A stretch of 64,000 nt of DNA from Nibricoccus aquaticus (GCF_002310495.1 NZ_CP023344.1:3675501-3739500); one strand, 5' to 3'; positions 41,145 through 50,326 are shown, counted from the first letter of the stretch. The notes: generated by a model from the letters alone, not told the origin. A program made the numbers and translations.

Positions 41145-42098
41145 TCAGGATCGCCGGGTGGGTTTCGCGACGACCTGCAGCTTCTTCGTAAGCAAATTTA
41201 CAAGCTCGCGTACAGGTTCGGCGATCTTGCCACGCTGCCACGCGACTTGGAGATCCCATGTTGCTGGCGGCCGAAAGAGGGGCCGAAAAGTTACCCCGGG
41301 GACTTTGAACGCCGATACCAATCCGGGCAGCAGAGTAACCGCGTTCTCGGCGACCAAGAGGGAAAGCGTGTGGGTGAGACCTTTCGCATTTTCGACGATC
41401 TTGGGGCGAAATCCAGCGCGTCGGCAAAGTTGGATGAGCCAGTTATTAAATCCCGGGATGTCGTCGGAGTTTGCGCCCACGAACACATCCGGTCGTAGCT
41501 CTGCGAGTGCTATCTCCTCGCGGTCCGCAAGCGCGTGGGTTTCCGGCATCGCTACCACGACCGGCAACGTCGCGATACGCCGCACGAAAAATTCGCGAGC
41601 TATGGCGGCGTTTATATTTCCCAGTACGATAACGTCTAGTTCCCCTTTGCGGAGGGCACCCACCAAGTCGCCCGGGGAGAGATCCATGAGGTGGACCTTC
41701 GTGTCCGGGTGAGATCTGCGAAGGGCCGCGAGTGCAGGATTGAGATACTCGCCTGCCGCAGACATCAGATAGCCAATACGAAGAGACGCTTTCTGCCCAC
41801 GCGCCAGTTTCCGGACTTCGGAAACCACAATGTCCGCATTGGCGACGACCGGACGCATCCCTTCGAGCAGTGCATGGCCTGCCGCCGTCAGCGCTACGCC
41901 ACTGTGGCCCCGCTCCAGCAGTTGGCCACCAATCTCATTTTCAAGCGTTTGTACCTGCCGGGTGAGCGTCGATTGAGAGACGTGAAGTTGCTCCGCGGCT
42001 TTGCTCAAGCTGCCAAACTCGCAGATCGCGAAAAAAGAGCGGAGTAAATCGAGGTTCAGAAGGCGGATTCTGAGCGCGGTAGGGTTGATCGCAAGCAC
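41145..42098 (-). CDS. LysR-family transcriptional regulator
   Basis: 317 aa. The N-terminal winged HTH reads LLRSFFAICEFGSLSKAAEQ then LHVSQSTLTRQVQTLE, standard LysR. The effector domain follows (LRIGYLMSAAGEYLNPALAA, GELDVIVLGNI, PEVVVAMPETHALADREEIA-like). It lies 39 bp downstream of the glyoxalase-fold gene on the same strand, so it probably shares a transcript with it and may regulate it. The ligand is unknown. Confidence 0.93.
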   Translation of the reverse strand: MLAINPTALRIRLLNLDLLRSFFAICEFGSLSKAAEQLHVSQSTLTRQVQTLENEIGGQLLERGHSGVALTAAGHALLEGMRPVVANADIVVSEVRKLARGQKASLRIGYLMSAAGEYLNPALAALRRSHPDTKVHLMDLSPGDLVGALRKGELDVIVLGNINAAIAREFFVRRIATLPVVVAMPETHALADREEIALAELRPDVFVGANSDDIPGFNNWLIQLCRRAGFRPKIVENAKGLTHTLSLLVAENAVTLLPGLVSAFKVPGVTFRPLFRPPATWDLQVAWQRGKIAEPVRELVNLLTKKLQVVAKPTRRS

Positions 42099-42137
42099 GT
42101 CGCGCCGAGTTCCTTGGCTGAGTCGGAGTCGCCATCT

Positions 42138-42665
42138 TCAGCGTGCAGCCATCAATGACTCCAAATCCAGGTTCTTCGTGAACATGGCAAGTGAACCGTC
42201 CCCGTTCCGCGGCCAAAGCTCGCGCGGCCGGTCCCAATAAAGTTCGAGGCCATTCCCATCGGGATCACGAAGGTAGATTGCTTCGCTAACGCCGTGGTCA
42301 GACGCACCGTCGATCCGAACGCCATGTGCCAGCAAACGGCGAAGAGCGTCGGCGAGATCCGCACGCGTCGGATAGAGAATTGCCGCGTGGTAAAGACCTG
42401 TGGTTCCCGGAGGAGGAGGTTTTCCGCCCCGGCTCTCCCACGTATTCAGAGCGATGTGGTGATGGTATCCACCTGCCGATAGGAACGCGACCGTGTTCGC
42501 AAAACGTTCGGTCACTTGAAACCCCAGGACTCCGGAGTAAAAACCGACTGCCGCCTCCAGGTTGGCCACTTTTAGATGGATGTGTCCGATCGAAACGCCG
42601 GCGGCGATCGGGTGGAAGGGAGAAGTGGTTCTCGTGCGAGATTCTGTGATCTTGGTGGATTTCAT
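42138..42665 (-). CDS. VOC/glyoxalase-fold dioxygenase-like protein
   Basis: 175 aa. HIHLKVANLEAAVGFYSGVL is the family's first repeat with its metal His (HIHLKV). GGYHHHIALNTWESRGGKPP and the second-half AIYLRDPDGNGLELYWDRP (Glu ligand) match ring-cleavage (catechol 2,3-dioxygenase, CatE-like) proteins. The pair of His before and the Glu after are intact, so it can hold a metal. It is upstream of the LysR gene. Confidence 0.88.
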   Translation of the reverse strand: MKSTKITESRTRTTSPFHPIAAGVSIGHIHLKVANLEAAVGFYSGVLGFQVTERFANTVAFLSAGGYHHHIALNTWESRGGKPPPPGTTGLYHAAILYPTRADLADALRRLLAHGVRIDGASDHGVSEAIYLRDPDGNGLELYWDRPRELWPRNGDGSLAMFTKNLDLESLMAAR

Positions 42666-42874
42666 ATTCGTAGAATATCACCTGCCTCGTCTCGAGGCCC
42701 CTGCGTTGATCGCCAGGTAACCATGCGTGCGGCGCATGGACGGCGATAAAGAACCGAGCGTTGTTCGGTTATGGATTGAATTGTCTTAGGCGAAATGAAC
42801 CCGGATAAAAATGTCAGGGAGGGAACGGAGTTGGGCCGGCCGCACGTGGCTAGCTACGTTACGTAAGGTAAACA

Positions 42875-42902
42875 GAGCCCATCCACAGAGGTGAATGGGC
42901 TC
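42875..42902 (-). terminator. Terminator-like hairpin after the 82-aa gene
   Basis: GAGCCCAT (42875-42882) and ATGGGCTC (42895-42902) pair perfectly with a 12-nt loop that can pair further. It is 12 bp past the stop of the 82-aa gene; the following T run is weak. Confidence 0.6.
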
Positions 42903-42914
42903 CGTGCATAGAGG

Positions 42915-43163
42915 CTACTGGTTATCGTAGGCCGCCGATTGCCACCCGGCGAACGCCTCGGGCCACTCCTTTTCCGCGACGGCAAAGATGTCGCCCCAAG
43001 GCTTCTTCAAAAGTGTGCCGAGCGTCTCTTCGTCCAACTGCGACAAATACTCTGTGACGACTGAACAGCGGTCCTGCCAGTCGGCTGGATAGATCGAGCG
43101 GGCCCAGCCCTGCATTCGACGGAGACTGTTATTACTTAAAACGGATTTGGATTCTTGATGCAT
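42915..43163 (-). CDS. Small hypothetical protein
   Basis: 82 aa, acidic, rich in Trp (AEKEWPEAFAGWQSAAYDNQ at the end; QGWARSIYPADWQDRC near the start). No family known to me. The hairpin immediately downstream supports it as a transcribed gene. Confidence 0.55.
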   Translation of the reverse strand: MHQESKSVLSNNSLRRMQGWARSIYPADWQDRCSVVTEYLSQLDEETLGTLLKKPWGDIFAVAEKEWPEAFAGWQSAAYDNQ

Positions 43164-43392
43164 AATGTGTGGTCGATTTTAGCGCCTCGGTTTGAGGACG
43201 TGCCCAGCAGGTCGTAGCGATTGCTCGGTACGCGCTGGTAGTTGTGCCGCATCGGGAATCCCGTGGGCGGAATGCGTTGCTACCCGGCCGTCGCTTTCTT
43301 TCGCCAATCAAAGCTGGGAACCAGCGTAGATGGACGCCAAGTGGGCGAGACCGGTTACCTCATGGAAGATCATACAAAGCACGCGCATGGAT

Positions 43393-44412
43393 TTAAGGTG
43401 CGGGCTGAAATTCTGAGGAGGGAGCGGCTGACGAGGGCGCATGCATTATCAGGTCCACCTGCTTTCTTGGTGAGACTCTGGACAGCGCAGCAATCTCCGC
43501 CTCATTTAATTCGAAGGCTGAGGCCTGCATGAATTCCTCCATAGCGTGTACCGAGTCCGGGTCCGCAAACGCGGCGCTCACCTGCGGATTGTGAAGAACC
43601 CACGCGAGAGCGATATGGGCAGAAGAGACACCACGATTGTCTGCGATACGGGCGAGAGTCGTGAGAATCGCGTTACCCACGCTTTGGGATGCATTCACCA
43701 GATTACGTTCGGAATACATCAGCTCCCGGATGGAGATCGGGCGCTTGGCCAAAAATCCGGAGGCGAGAGGAGATCGAGCGAGGAAACCGATTCGGTGCTC
43801 ACGGCTCATCCTCAGCGACTCAGATTCCGATGCGCCTGCGGTGGAGAGGGAATACTCGGCTTCCAGTGCTTCAAAGCGGCAACGCTCGCGGAGGCTGGAC
43901 CGATGAAGCGAATCAACGACACGCCAAGGAGGAAATCCGCCAGCCGCGACGTACCGCACCATGCCGGCGCGAATGAGTTGGTCGTACGCTTCCATGACGT
44001 CGTCAACGCGGCCCAAAGCGTCGTCCCACTCACAGGTCACCAAATCAAGGTGATCGGTCTGAAGCCGGCGAAGCGAACTCTCACAACTCTCACGGATGAG
44101 ATTTGCGAAATGGATACTTCCTCCGTGCTCCGGACGGATGAGCTTAACTCGCGTCGCCAATGCGACACTCCCGCGTTTGAAGGCCCGGTTCTTTAGCCAA
44201 CGGCCGACAATTTCTTCTGCACGCGTGGATGACGGCGCATCTTTGACGGGATACGGGTAAGCTCCGAAGCTTTGGATGAAATTTCCTCCACCGCGGTGAT
44301 AAGTATCGAGTAGATCGTGGGACGTAGATTCGCCGATCCACGGAAAATTGATGGTACTTAAACCGATTTCGGAAAGATGAAGATTGGTGCGGCCTAGCCG
44401 GCGATTTTTCAT
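43393..44412 (-). CDS. Aldo/keto-reductase-fold protein with altered catalytic positions
   Basis: 339 aa. The fold is clear: RRLGRTNLHLSEIGLSTINF, SSLRRLQTDHLDLVTCEWDD, LIRAGMVRYVAAGGFPPWRV and VSSAHIALAWVLHNPQV. Enzymes of the family have Asp-Tyr-Lys-His. Here the Asp/Tyr segment reads GNFIQSFGAYPYP (Gln at the Asp position), the Lys segment is VALATRVKL (Arg) and the His segment is LVTCEWDD (Glu). A substrate-reducing activity is therefore doubtful. It stands alone on the minus strand. Confidence 0.8.
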   Translation of the reverse strand: MKNRRLGRTNLHLSEIGLSTINFPWIGESTSHDLLDTYHRGGGNFIQSFGAYPYPVKDAPSSTRAEEIVGRWLKNRAFKRGSVALATRVKLIRPEHGGSIHFANLIRESCESSLRRLQTDHLDLVTCEWDDALGRVDDVMEAYDQLIRAGMVRYVAAGGFPPWRVVDSLHRSSLRERCRFEALEAEYSLSTAGASESESLRMSREHRIGFLARSPLASGFLAKRPISIRELMYSERNLVNASQSVGNAILTTLARIADNRGVSSAHIALAWVLHNPQVSAAFADPDSVHAMEEFMQASAFELNEAEIAALSRVSPRKQVDLIMHAPSSAAPSSEFQPAP

Positions 44413-44529
44413 GATGAGTTGTTCTCTGAGAAGATGAAGTGGTTGGATTGAGACGGTGGGTGCGCTGCTCCGCTGGCAGTGAGCGTAGGCGCACCTTTTA
44501 GGAACGTGGGTATCCCACGGCGTAGTGGG

Positions 44530-45108
44530 TCACTGCGTATTTGCCCCGGTCAGGTCTGGTTCCTGGATTGCAACGGCGGGGCTGGCGTCGAGAGACCCGG
44601 GTTGAAAGCGCTTGAGAACCTTCTGAAAGAAAAGGTTGTTAGGTATGCGTAGCACGCTTCCGTCGGAGGTTCGAAGGGTCGTGTAGACCAGGCTCATACC
44701 GATGACCTTACCGACGACTAAATCATCGCCGACGATTTCGACTTTATCACCGATTTGAAATGGCCTGAAAGTCACTAGAAGTACTGATGCGAGCATGTGG
44801 CTCAGAATGCTCCACATCGCGACAAAGCCTATCGCTACCAAGCTCAGCATCGCGGCGAGCACCGACCAGAGACCACGCAAGTCGATGCCGAGGGATAGGA
44901 GAGCCCCTATGATCGCGATAGAGACGACGGACCATTTGACCATTTTGGTCAGGAGGGGCCGTGTACGTGACGCGCGAAGGCTTAGATTGCCTTTGGGACG
45001 ACGTTCTCGGGCGATCAAAAAGGTGGCGAACATTGCTGCCGCAAGCAGAGCGAGCGGCCCCGTTTCAAAGCGCTGAACAAATGAAAAGATGTGGTCGGTA
45101 AAATCCAT
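44530..45108 (-). CDS. Small MscS-type mechanosensitive channel
   Basis: 192 aa. After two membrane segments (LALLAAAMFATFLIA; MVKWSVVSIAIIGALLSLGI), the third, pore-lining segment is SVLAAMLSLVAIGFVAMWSI. The following FRPFQIGDKVEIVGDDLVVG and LRTSDGSVLRIPNNLFFQKV are the MscS beta-domain signature. The large C-terminal vestibule is short. It releases solutes under hypo-osmotic shock (family knowledge). Confidence 0.88.
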   Translation of the reverse strand: MDFTDHIFSFVQRFETGPLALLAAAMFATFLIARERRPKGNLSLRASRTRPLLTKMVKWSVVSIAIIGALLSLGIDLRGLWSVLAAMLSLVAIGFVAMWSILSHMLASVLLVTFRPFQIGDKVEIVGDDLVVGKVIGMSLVYTTLRTSDGSVLRIPNNLFFQKVLKRFQPGSLDASPAVAIQEPDLTGANTQ

Positions 45109-45155
45109 GATGACATAAGTGTAAGGATTAGCCCTTTCGGGCGGTTGATCGCGGG

Positions 45156-45584
45156 TTATCGCGTTGTCGTGAACGCCAGCTGCGCATGGGGGACCTCAGT
45201 CGGCGCCGGGGTCACTCGTCTGATTTTTAGCTGGCGGATTCCACCCGGGGTACTCCAGCTGACGATTTGTCCCTCACGGCAGCCGATCAGCGCGATGCCG
45301 ATAGGTGCCAGGATGGAAATACGCTGCGCCTCTACGTCGGCGCGATCCGGGAAGGTGATCGAAAAGGTTTCGATTTCGCCTGTTCCGAGGTCTTCGAATT
45401 CGACTCGCGACTCCATCGTGACGACGTCAAGCGGGATTGATTCACGATCGATGATGGCGGCGCGGTCGAGCTCCCGGCGCAAATTCTGCAGAGAGGCCGT
45501 CGCGTTTGAATGCAGCGCCGCCGCAATCAACAGACGAAGTTTGGAGTTATCTTCACGGGTAATGTAGATGGGATTGTAATTCAT
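45156..45584 (-). CDS. rnk: Rnk/GreA-type transcription factor-like protein
   Basis: 142 aa. The helical N-terminal half (DNSKLRLLIAAALHSNATAS) is followed by the GreA C-terminal-like domain: VTMESRVEFEDLGTGEIETF, SITFPDRADVEAQRISILAP and IGIALIGCREGQIVSWSTPG, typical of Rnk (nucleoside diphosphate kinase regulator), which binds RNA polymerase. It precedes MscS on the same strand by 48 bp. Confidence 0.85.
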   Translation of the reverse strand: MNYNPIYITREDNSKLRLLIAAALHSNATASLQNLRRELDRAAIIDRESIPLDVVTMESRVEFEDLGTGEIETFSITFPDRADVEAQRISILAPIGIALIGCREGQIVSWSTPGGIRQLKIRRVTPAPTEVPHAQLAFTTTR

Positions 45585-45656
45585 AATGATGTTCTAGGGA
45601 TGGATGATTTGTGCCTGACCGGAGAGGGGCAGGGCTCGGACGATCACTCGTGGTGA

Positions 45657-46376
45657 TCAGGCTACTGCTGGGACGAGGCTGTCGTCATGGGGAGCCGCGC
45701 CGGACTCGGGCGTTGCTGAAACGGCAGAGGTCTCGCGCCTGTTCTCGGTGATGAGCTCGCAGCTGAAACTCTCGGTATCCAAAATAATGTGATTTGGAAT
45801 ACGCGCGTCCGCGGTGCGTCCTGGATTCAGGAAAAGCGTTGAGTTTCTCTTTTCGAACCAACTGACCGGATCATGTATATGCCCGGAAAGGATTGCTCGC
45901 GGAGCATAACGCCTGGCAGGTCCGACCAAGTCGGGATCACCGGCATCCCGTCCGTTTAAGCGAGTTCCCACGGATGTTCCCGCAGGTGGGGCATGGGCGA
46001 CCCATATGTCCGCCTCTCCGCCCTTGGGACGAGTCGTGCAGCTGATGTTTATGAGAGAGAGGCCATCGAGGATGACGCGCTGGCCGTCAGTCCATACCTT
46101 CGGGCCCGCGACTTCACGGAGCCAGTAGGCGGGTGTCCAGAGCTCTGCTTCCGCATCCCACTCGAGGTCGTGGTTGCCGCTGCAGATACTGATAGGAAAC
46201 GGGTAGTCTTTGATCCAGTCGGCGACCCAGTAGATTTGTTTTCTATGAGATGTTGCGTCCGACAGGTTAAGCATATCCCCGGACATCACGAGGAGGTCGT
46301 GAGCAGGGGCATTGTCGGGAAGCCAGTCGAACCAGCGCTTGTTGAAGTGAAAATCGGTAACGTGCAAAATGGTCAT
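45657..46376 (-). CDS. Calcineurin-like metallophosphoesterase
   Basis: 239 aa from the ATG at 46376. MTILHVTDFHF (D-x-H), LLVMSGDMLNL (GD), ICSGNHDLEWD (GNHD), ADIWVAHAPP (H) and AILSGHIHDPV (GHxH) form the two-metal site. No partner identifies the substrate. The C-terminal 30 residues are Ala/Ser-rich and look disordered. Confidence 0.88.
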   Translation of the reverse strand: MTILHVTDFHFNKRWFDWLPDNAPAHDLLVMSGDMLNLSDATSHRKQIYWVADWIKDYPFPISICSGNHDLEWDAEAELWTPAYWLREVAGPKVWTDGQRVILDGLSLINISCTTRPKGGEADIWVAHAPPAGTSVGTRLNGRDAGDPDLVGPARRYAPRAILSGHIHDPVSWFEKRNSTLFLNPGRTADARIPNHIILDTESFSCELITENRRETSAVSATPESGAAPHDDSLVPAVA

Positions 46377-46812
46377 GGGAAAAGTCCAGGCAGTGGCCGC
46401 GCCGATGTGTGTGGACACACTTTCGGGCAGGCTTTTGGTGAGTGAATTCCGCGAGGGCGCGGAGGTGGGTGAAGAGCGCGCTGAAAAAGCGCAGCTGTGG
46501 CTAAATCTTAGCGTTTTATCCCGGTGACCGCGCTCTTAAGTCGCATGCGCGAATTATCGCGCCGACCTAGAGCCATCGGCCCCGGGTTACCCAAGGTAGA
46601 TATACAGAGCCAATACCGCCGCCTTGTAGGGGGAGGTGCAGAAATTTGAATTCTGTGGCATGACGGGGTTCACGATGTGGCAAGTCATGCCTCACGAAAA
46701 AAGACTTGTCAAGTGCTTGAGGGCATTTTGGCCGTTAATATTAACCACGTATTATTTATTGGATACAGATCCGACACCGAGGCTACAGGAAGACCGTGTA
46801 CCGGCTAAAAAA
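46377..46812. other. Stretch without a gene
   Basis: 436 bp between two minus-strand genes. Only short features are seen: AT-rich sequence at 46735-46770, and at 46705-46745 the phrase TGTCAAGTGCTTGAGGGCAT followed by TTTGGCCGTTA, which resembles the end-like motif at 37339-37444. The open frame at 46636-47034 has no protein features. Confidence 0.5.
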
Positions 46813-47349
46813 TCACAACCGGGTGCCGGTCGGCATCGCGTTTGTCAGGTGGGCATTCGCAGTCCGGATGTCGTCAATCGTGTAGAAACACTGCGGGTCT
46901 ATTTTGCGCGCAACACGCACAACCATCGGCGCACGATCGCGACGCACATGCACGAACAGCATCGATACCGGGCCATCCCTGCCAGTTCCTGGAAACTCGG
47001 TGACACCGAGATTCTTGCGTCGCAGTTCGCCTAGGAGTGCCGCGCTTTCTCGGGTAAAGATTCGGACAACCTGATCGCCGAAAGGAAGCCAGCGCAGCAC
47101 GGTCACTCCGATATAGTTACCTGACGCGGCACCGAGCGCGAAGGCTATGGCGTAGGCGGGCTCTGTTCGGACGTGCGCGACGACCGAGGAAACTACGAAA
47201 ACCCAGATCATGACTTCGACGAATCCGAAGATCCACGCCAAGCCGCGCTGGCCGCTGACCACCGCCACCGTCCGCAACGATCCAAGGGTTACGTCAGCAA
47301 TGCGCCCCACAAAGATAAACAAGCAGCCAATGAAAATATCCCAAGTCAT
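46813..47349 (-). CDS. UPF0316 / DUF2179-type membrane protein
   Basis: 178 aa. IFIGCLFIFVGRIADVTLGS, RTVAVVSGQRGLAWIFGFVE and VMIWVFVVSSVV are membrane segments of the UPF0316 (YebE-like) family. The C-terminal soluble DUF2179 part has VRIFTRESAALLGELRRK and RKIDPQCFYTIDDIRTANAH. Function unknown. Confidence 0.87.
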   Translation of the reverse strand: MTWDIFIGCLFIFVGRIADVTLGSLRTVAVVSGQRGLAWIFGFVEVMIWVFVVSSVVAHVRTEPAYAIAFALGAASGNYIGVTVLRWLPFGDQVVRIFTRESAALLGELRRKNLGVTEFPGTGRDGPVSMLFVHVRRDRAPMVVRVARKIDPQCFYTIDDIRTANAHLTNAMPTGTRL

Positions 47350-47528
47350 GGTCGATTCTCATCCTTCCGGCTCTCTATGTCCATTCAACGATACCGCCAG
47401 AATTGACCTCCAACATTCTCCGAAACTCAAATGGAGTGGCTGTGATTCTTGGATGCAGGCCGTCGTGCTCACGCGGTGCCAAGACCTCCAAAGAGCAATT
47501 TTGTCGATAGCCGGACGGCACTCTCGAA

Positions 47529-47984
47529 TCATGCCAGCGCCCATTTAGTAGCGTAACGTAGGTTACTGGTACGTTCACATGGCTCCGGGGACCCGCCGGA
47601 TGACTCGGACTCAACTTCGTAGAGGTCAGCCCGGAGCACTTCGTCGAGAGACGGACTGTCGGCTAAATCCGCCAGATAAACTGCACCGCGAATTGGATCG
47701 ATCCATAGCCGTCCTTGGTAATGCAGCACCAAGCTTTCCGGAACAGTTACAGGTGGAGCTATAATGGCGGCGGCTGTTGTCACAACATCCGGTTTGTCGC
47801 CGGCTCGTTGACGTGGGTTCTCTAGTTCTGACATCGCGGCATCGCGCATGTCAGCGCCGGTCGCATTTTCTGGCCATTGCGGCTCGAGTTCATTGACGAG
47901 GTTGTTGGACAGAGATCTGTCGTCCATGGTCGCGATCGCGTATTCAAGCCATGAAGCGTAGCCCGTTGGAGGGAGGAGGCTCAT
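47529..47984 (-). CDS. Hypothetical protein
   Basis: 151 aa from the ATG at 47984. No known domain. The centre is Ala/Pro-rich (VVTTAAAIIAPPVTVPESLV), followed by LHYQGRLWIDPIRGAVYLAD, which might be a small beta-domain. Base composition is less GC-rich than in the core genome, as for the whole island. Confidence 0.5.
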   Translation of the reverse strand: MSLLPPTGYASWLEYAIATMDDRSLSNNLVNELEPQWPENATGADMRDAAMSELENPRQRAGDKPDVVTTAAAIIAPPVTVPESLVLHYQGRLWIDPIRGAVYLADLADSPSLDEVLRADLYEVESESSGGSPEPCERTSNLRYATKWALA

Positions 47985-48123
47985 TGTGTGGCTGTGTTCA
48001 TTGGAAATTGATTCCAAGTAGTTGAGGGCAAATTTCTCCGTCTGTTTTAATGCTCATCGCCGGGCAACGTCTTGGGATGACTTATCGTGGCCCTCCCAAT
48101 GCGGCTGCTGGTGAGAATTTGAA

Positions 48124-48387
48124 TCACTGAAGAGCTACGAAGTGGCCATTGATGAACGTTCCTCGGCGACGATCTCCGTTCGGGCTGGTCTCGATCAGAA
48201 CACTGGGATCATTCGGATCCGATCCGTAAACAGGAACTCCTGATTTGGAAATTTCTCTAAGTGCTCGCGCCTTGCCAGTGGAGGTTTGTGCCTCCGTCAG
48301 TATCTGGTCTAAATCGAATTTTTCTGTTGGAAGCATGATTTTTCGGAAGTGGTGACAGTCGTCATGCGCTTTTATCAGGTCAGACAT
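48124..48387 (-). CDS. Small hypothetical protein, last gene of three-gene operon
   Basis: 87 aa, basic end (NGDRRRGTFINGHFVALQ). No family known. It overlaps the end of the phosphoesterase gene by 8 bp, so it is probably translated from the same message. Its small size and place at the end of an operon could suit an adapter or a toxin/antitoxin-like component, but no motif says so. Confidence 0.6.
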   Translation of the reverse strand: MSDLIKAHDDCHHFRKIMLPTEKFDLDQILTEAQTSTGKARALREISKSGVPVYGSDPNDPSVLIETSPNGDRRRGTFINGHFVALQ

Positions 48388-49156
48388 AGTTGGATAACGG
48401 AATCTCCTTCGGTATTCCGTTATCGATTAAAAGCAGGTCGATAACCCGATCTGAATTCATTGCATCAATACAAAAGTTTATCGAATCAATGCCAGTTGAT
48501 CGGCGAATCGGATGTTCATCTTTCTTGGCGGGGGTATGCCCGAAAACCTGATTTAATCCATCTATCGGCTCAAAGTCGGCAAGATCACACCAGAGTGGAC
48601 CGCCAGCCTCTTTCTCTCCACGGCGCGTGCCTCCTTTGAAAATCCAGTGAGGCTGTCGTTGCTTCAAACAGCACAGTCCTTGGTGTTCTTGCTCCGACAG
48701 CCAGGCAGGGATGTCTTTTAATCCGGCGGGGACCAGTGATCGCGAAACACCAGCATGGGTAAACAACCAGGACGAATTTATGGCGTACGATAAATGGAAT
48801 TTTGCCCAGTCGACCTCCTCCAGTACAGTCCTTACCACCCGGTGTTTTTCGGGGGTCCACCCTGGGCAGGTAACTAAGTGCGGATACGCATATGGCAGAT
48901 CGTGATTCCCCAGCAGGTACACCCTGTCCGGGTGGCGAATTCCTCGCTTCAGCCAAATAGCTGTGCGCCTGACATGATCATGGTGATCGTAGACGAAGGA
49001 ATCGAAATAATCCCCTAAAAAAATAGTAATGTCGGGCCTGATACAATTGATGGCTGATTCAATCTGGCCTAAATTCAGAGCCTGATGAATATCACCCACC
49101 GCGAGAATTCGGGATGCCTGACGCTTTGTGCCCGGTCCCAGGTCCGCTGAGGTCAT
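48380..49156 (-). CDS. PPP-like metallophosphoesterase (protein phosphatase/ApaH type)
   Basis: 258 aa. All five metal motifs are present: ILAVGDIHQA (GDxH), TIFLGDYFDS (GDxxD), VYLLGNHDLP (GNHD), WLFTHAGVS (H) and QVFGHTPAK (GHT). This layout is that of bis(5'-nucleosyl)-tetraphosphatase or Ser/Thr phosphatases. The middle KQRQPHWIFKGGTRRGEKEA is unusual. It overlaps the 339-aa protein gene by 4 bp (ATGA) and the 87-aa gene by 8 bp. Confidence 0.86.
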   Translation of the reverse strand: MTSADLGPGTKRQASRILAVGDIHQALNLGQIESAINCIRPDITIFLGDYFDSFVYDHHDHVRRTAIWLKRGIRHPDRVYLLGNHDLPYAYPHLVTCPGWTPEKHRVVRTVLEEVDWAKFHLSYAINSSWLFTHAGVSRSLVPAGLKDIPAWLSEQEHQGLCCLKQRQPHWIFKGGTRRGEKEAGGPLWCDLADFEPIDGLNQVFGHTPAKKDEHPIRRSTGIDSINFCIDAMNSDRVIDLLLIDNGIPKEIPLSNYV

Positions 49157-50172
49157 GCTTTTGCCTTCCGGGGAATATCGCGGCGCTTTCGCAAGATACC
49201 TCTTAGCTGTTGACCTTCTTCGCGTATAAAAAATCGAGCCCAGACGTCAGGGTTGAAGCCTCTCTGAGTCCAATGTATCCATCTTCCAAGGGCCTGAGGT
49301 TGCCCATATTCAGGATTCTGAGGATAATTTTGAAACCCCGATTTCCGATCGCATGATATCCCCCCATTCCATAGAACGTCTCCATTAAGCGCGATGATTG
49401 TAAGGTGGTCGCCGTCGTCGATACAGTGGAGCCCGCTATACCCTTCACCATCGTCGTCTACGATTGCCCAGATAACGCCTTCGGTACCCGTTTCGAAGAA
49501 GTCCAGGAGTTTACCGTGAATTACTTGCGCTGGAGGAGGAGGCTCTTCTACGGGTAGCGCGATGGTCACGCTCGATATCGAGTATCCATCGCGCATCAGC
49601 CGAATGGTGACTGTGCCTTTCAAAGTTACCATGCGATATCGAGCCCCAGCATCCAGAATCTGGATCTGGCGTGGATTGAAAGCGCGAATCTTTCGGAGTG
49701 TTCGCGGACTTAGTGGGCAGGCGATTTCATCGGTAAGAATATCAACGGAAGTGAGTTCTTCCGATGATTCGGCTTCGTCCTGCTGGGGTACGCGTTCCCG
49801 TTGCAATGTCTTCACAATGCGACGCCTTCGTTTTCCGAATTCGGACTTCTTCCTCAATCTCACGATGTGAGCGATGACCTTGTACTTTGCGGTGATCACT
49901 TCGCCGATAAGCAGGGAATCTCGTATGATCCATCTGACGTAATTCTTCGCATGGTTTTGCAACCGTCTGGGTAGCCTCGTCACGTCGCCCAGACGAAAAG
50001 TTCTATTGCAAAGGATGGGATCGGGCCGCGAACCAAGGGTCACATCGAACAGCCAGCAAACCAGCTCCGCGATCTCGATGCATTTGGCCGATTCTCGCTC
50101 GAGAGCGCAGATTGCTTGAGCGGGAGGTCCATAGTACTTGATGCCGTTGATCACTATATTTTTAGTGCGCAT
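49153..50172 (-). CDS. Hypothetical protein, first gene of three-gene operon
   Basis: 339 aa. No family recognised with confidence. The N-terminal half is basic (KKSEFGKRRRRIVKTLQRER). The C-terminal half has GEGYSGLHCIDDGDHLTIIA and ALGRWIHWTQRGFNPDVWAR, resembling short proteins of unknown function seen in some bacteria. A promoter-like TTGACA with an operator is 64 bp upstream of the start. It heads the operon with the phosphoesterase and 87-aa genes. Confidence 0.6.
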   Translation of the reverse strand: MRTKNIVINGIKYYGPPAQAICALERESAKCIEIAELVCWLFDVTLGSRPDPILCNRTFRLGDVTRLPRRLQNHAKNYVRWIIRDSLLIGEVITAKYKVIAHIVRLRKKSEFGKRRRRIVKTLQRERVPQQDEAESSEELTSVDILTDEIACPLSPRTLRKIRAFNPRQIQILDAGARYRMVTLKGTVTIRLMRDGYSISSVTIALPVEEPPPPAQVIHGKLLDFFETGTEGVIWAIVDDDGEGYSGLHCIDDGDHLTIIALNGDVLWNGGISCDRKSGFQNYPQNPEYGQPQALGRWIHWTQRGFNPDVWARFFIREEGQQLRGILRKRRDIPRKAKA

Positions 50173-50235
50173 ATGGAGTGGGCATGGGCTAAAACGCCGT
50201 GAGTGAAGTCATCTGCTCTCTATCGGATACCCTCT

Positions 50236-50263
50236 TGAATAACGATGCATTGCATCGTGTCAA
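50236..50263 (-). promoter_or_regulatory. Promoter with internal palindromic operator, copy 1
   Basis: Read on the minus strand: TTGACA (-35), then CGATGCAATGCATCGT, then TATTCA (-10-like; 16-bp spacer). The spacer is the palindrome ACGATGCA-T-TGCATCGT in plus-strand order (arms 50242-50249 and 50251-50258). It faces the three-gene operon. The identical 22-bp block occurs at 51460-51481 in the other orientation. Confidence 0.75.
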
Positions 50264-50326
50264 CTTGCTCCGTTGTTTGATCCGCTATCGGAGCGATTGC
50301 CGCGAATCGAAGGTCTAAGAGAGGGG

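Noticed and set aside
40882-41427. 181-aa frame on the minus strand next to LysR
   Set aside because: Overlaps the LysR gene by about 280 bp with no known features.
46636-47034. 132-aa plus-strand frame
   Set aside because: Mostly antisense to UPF0316; low complexity of signal.
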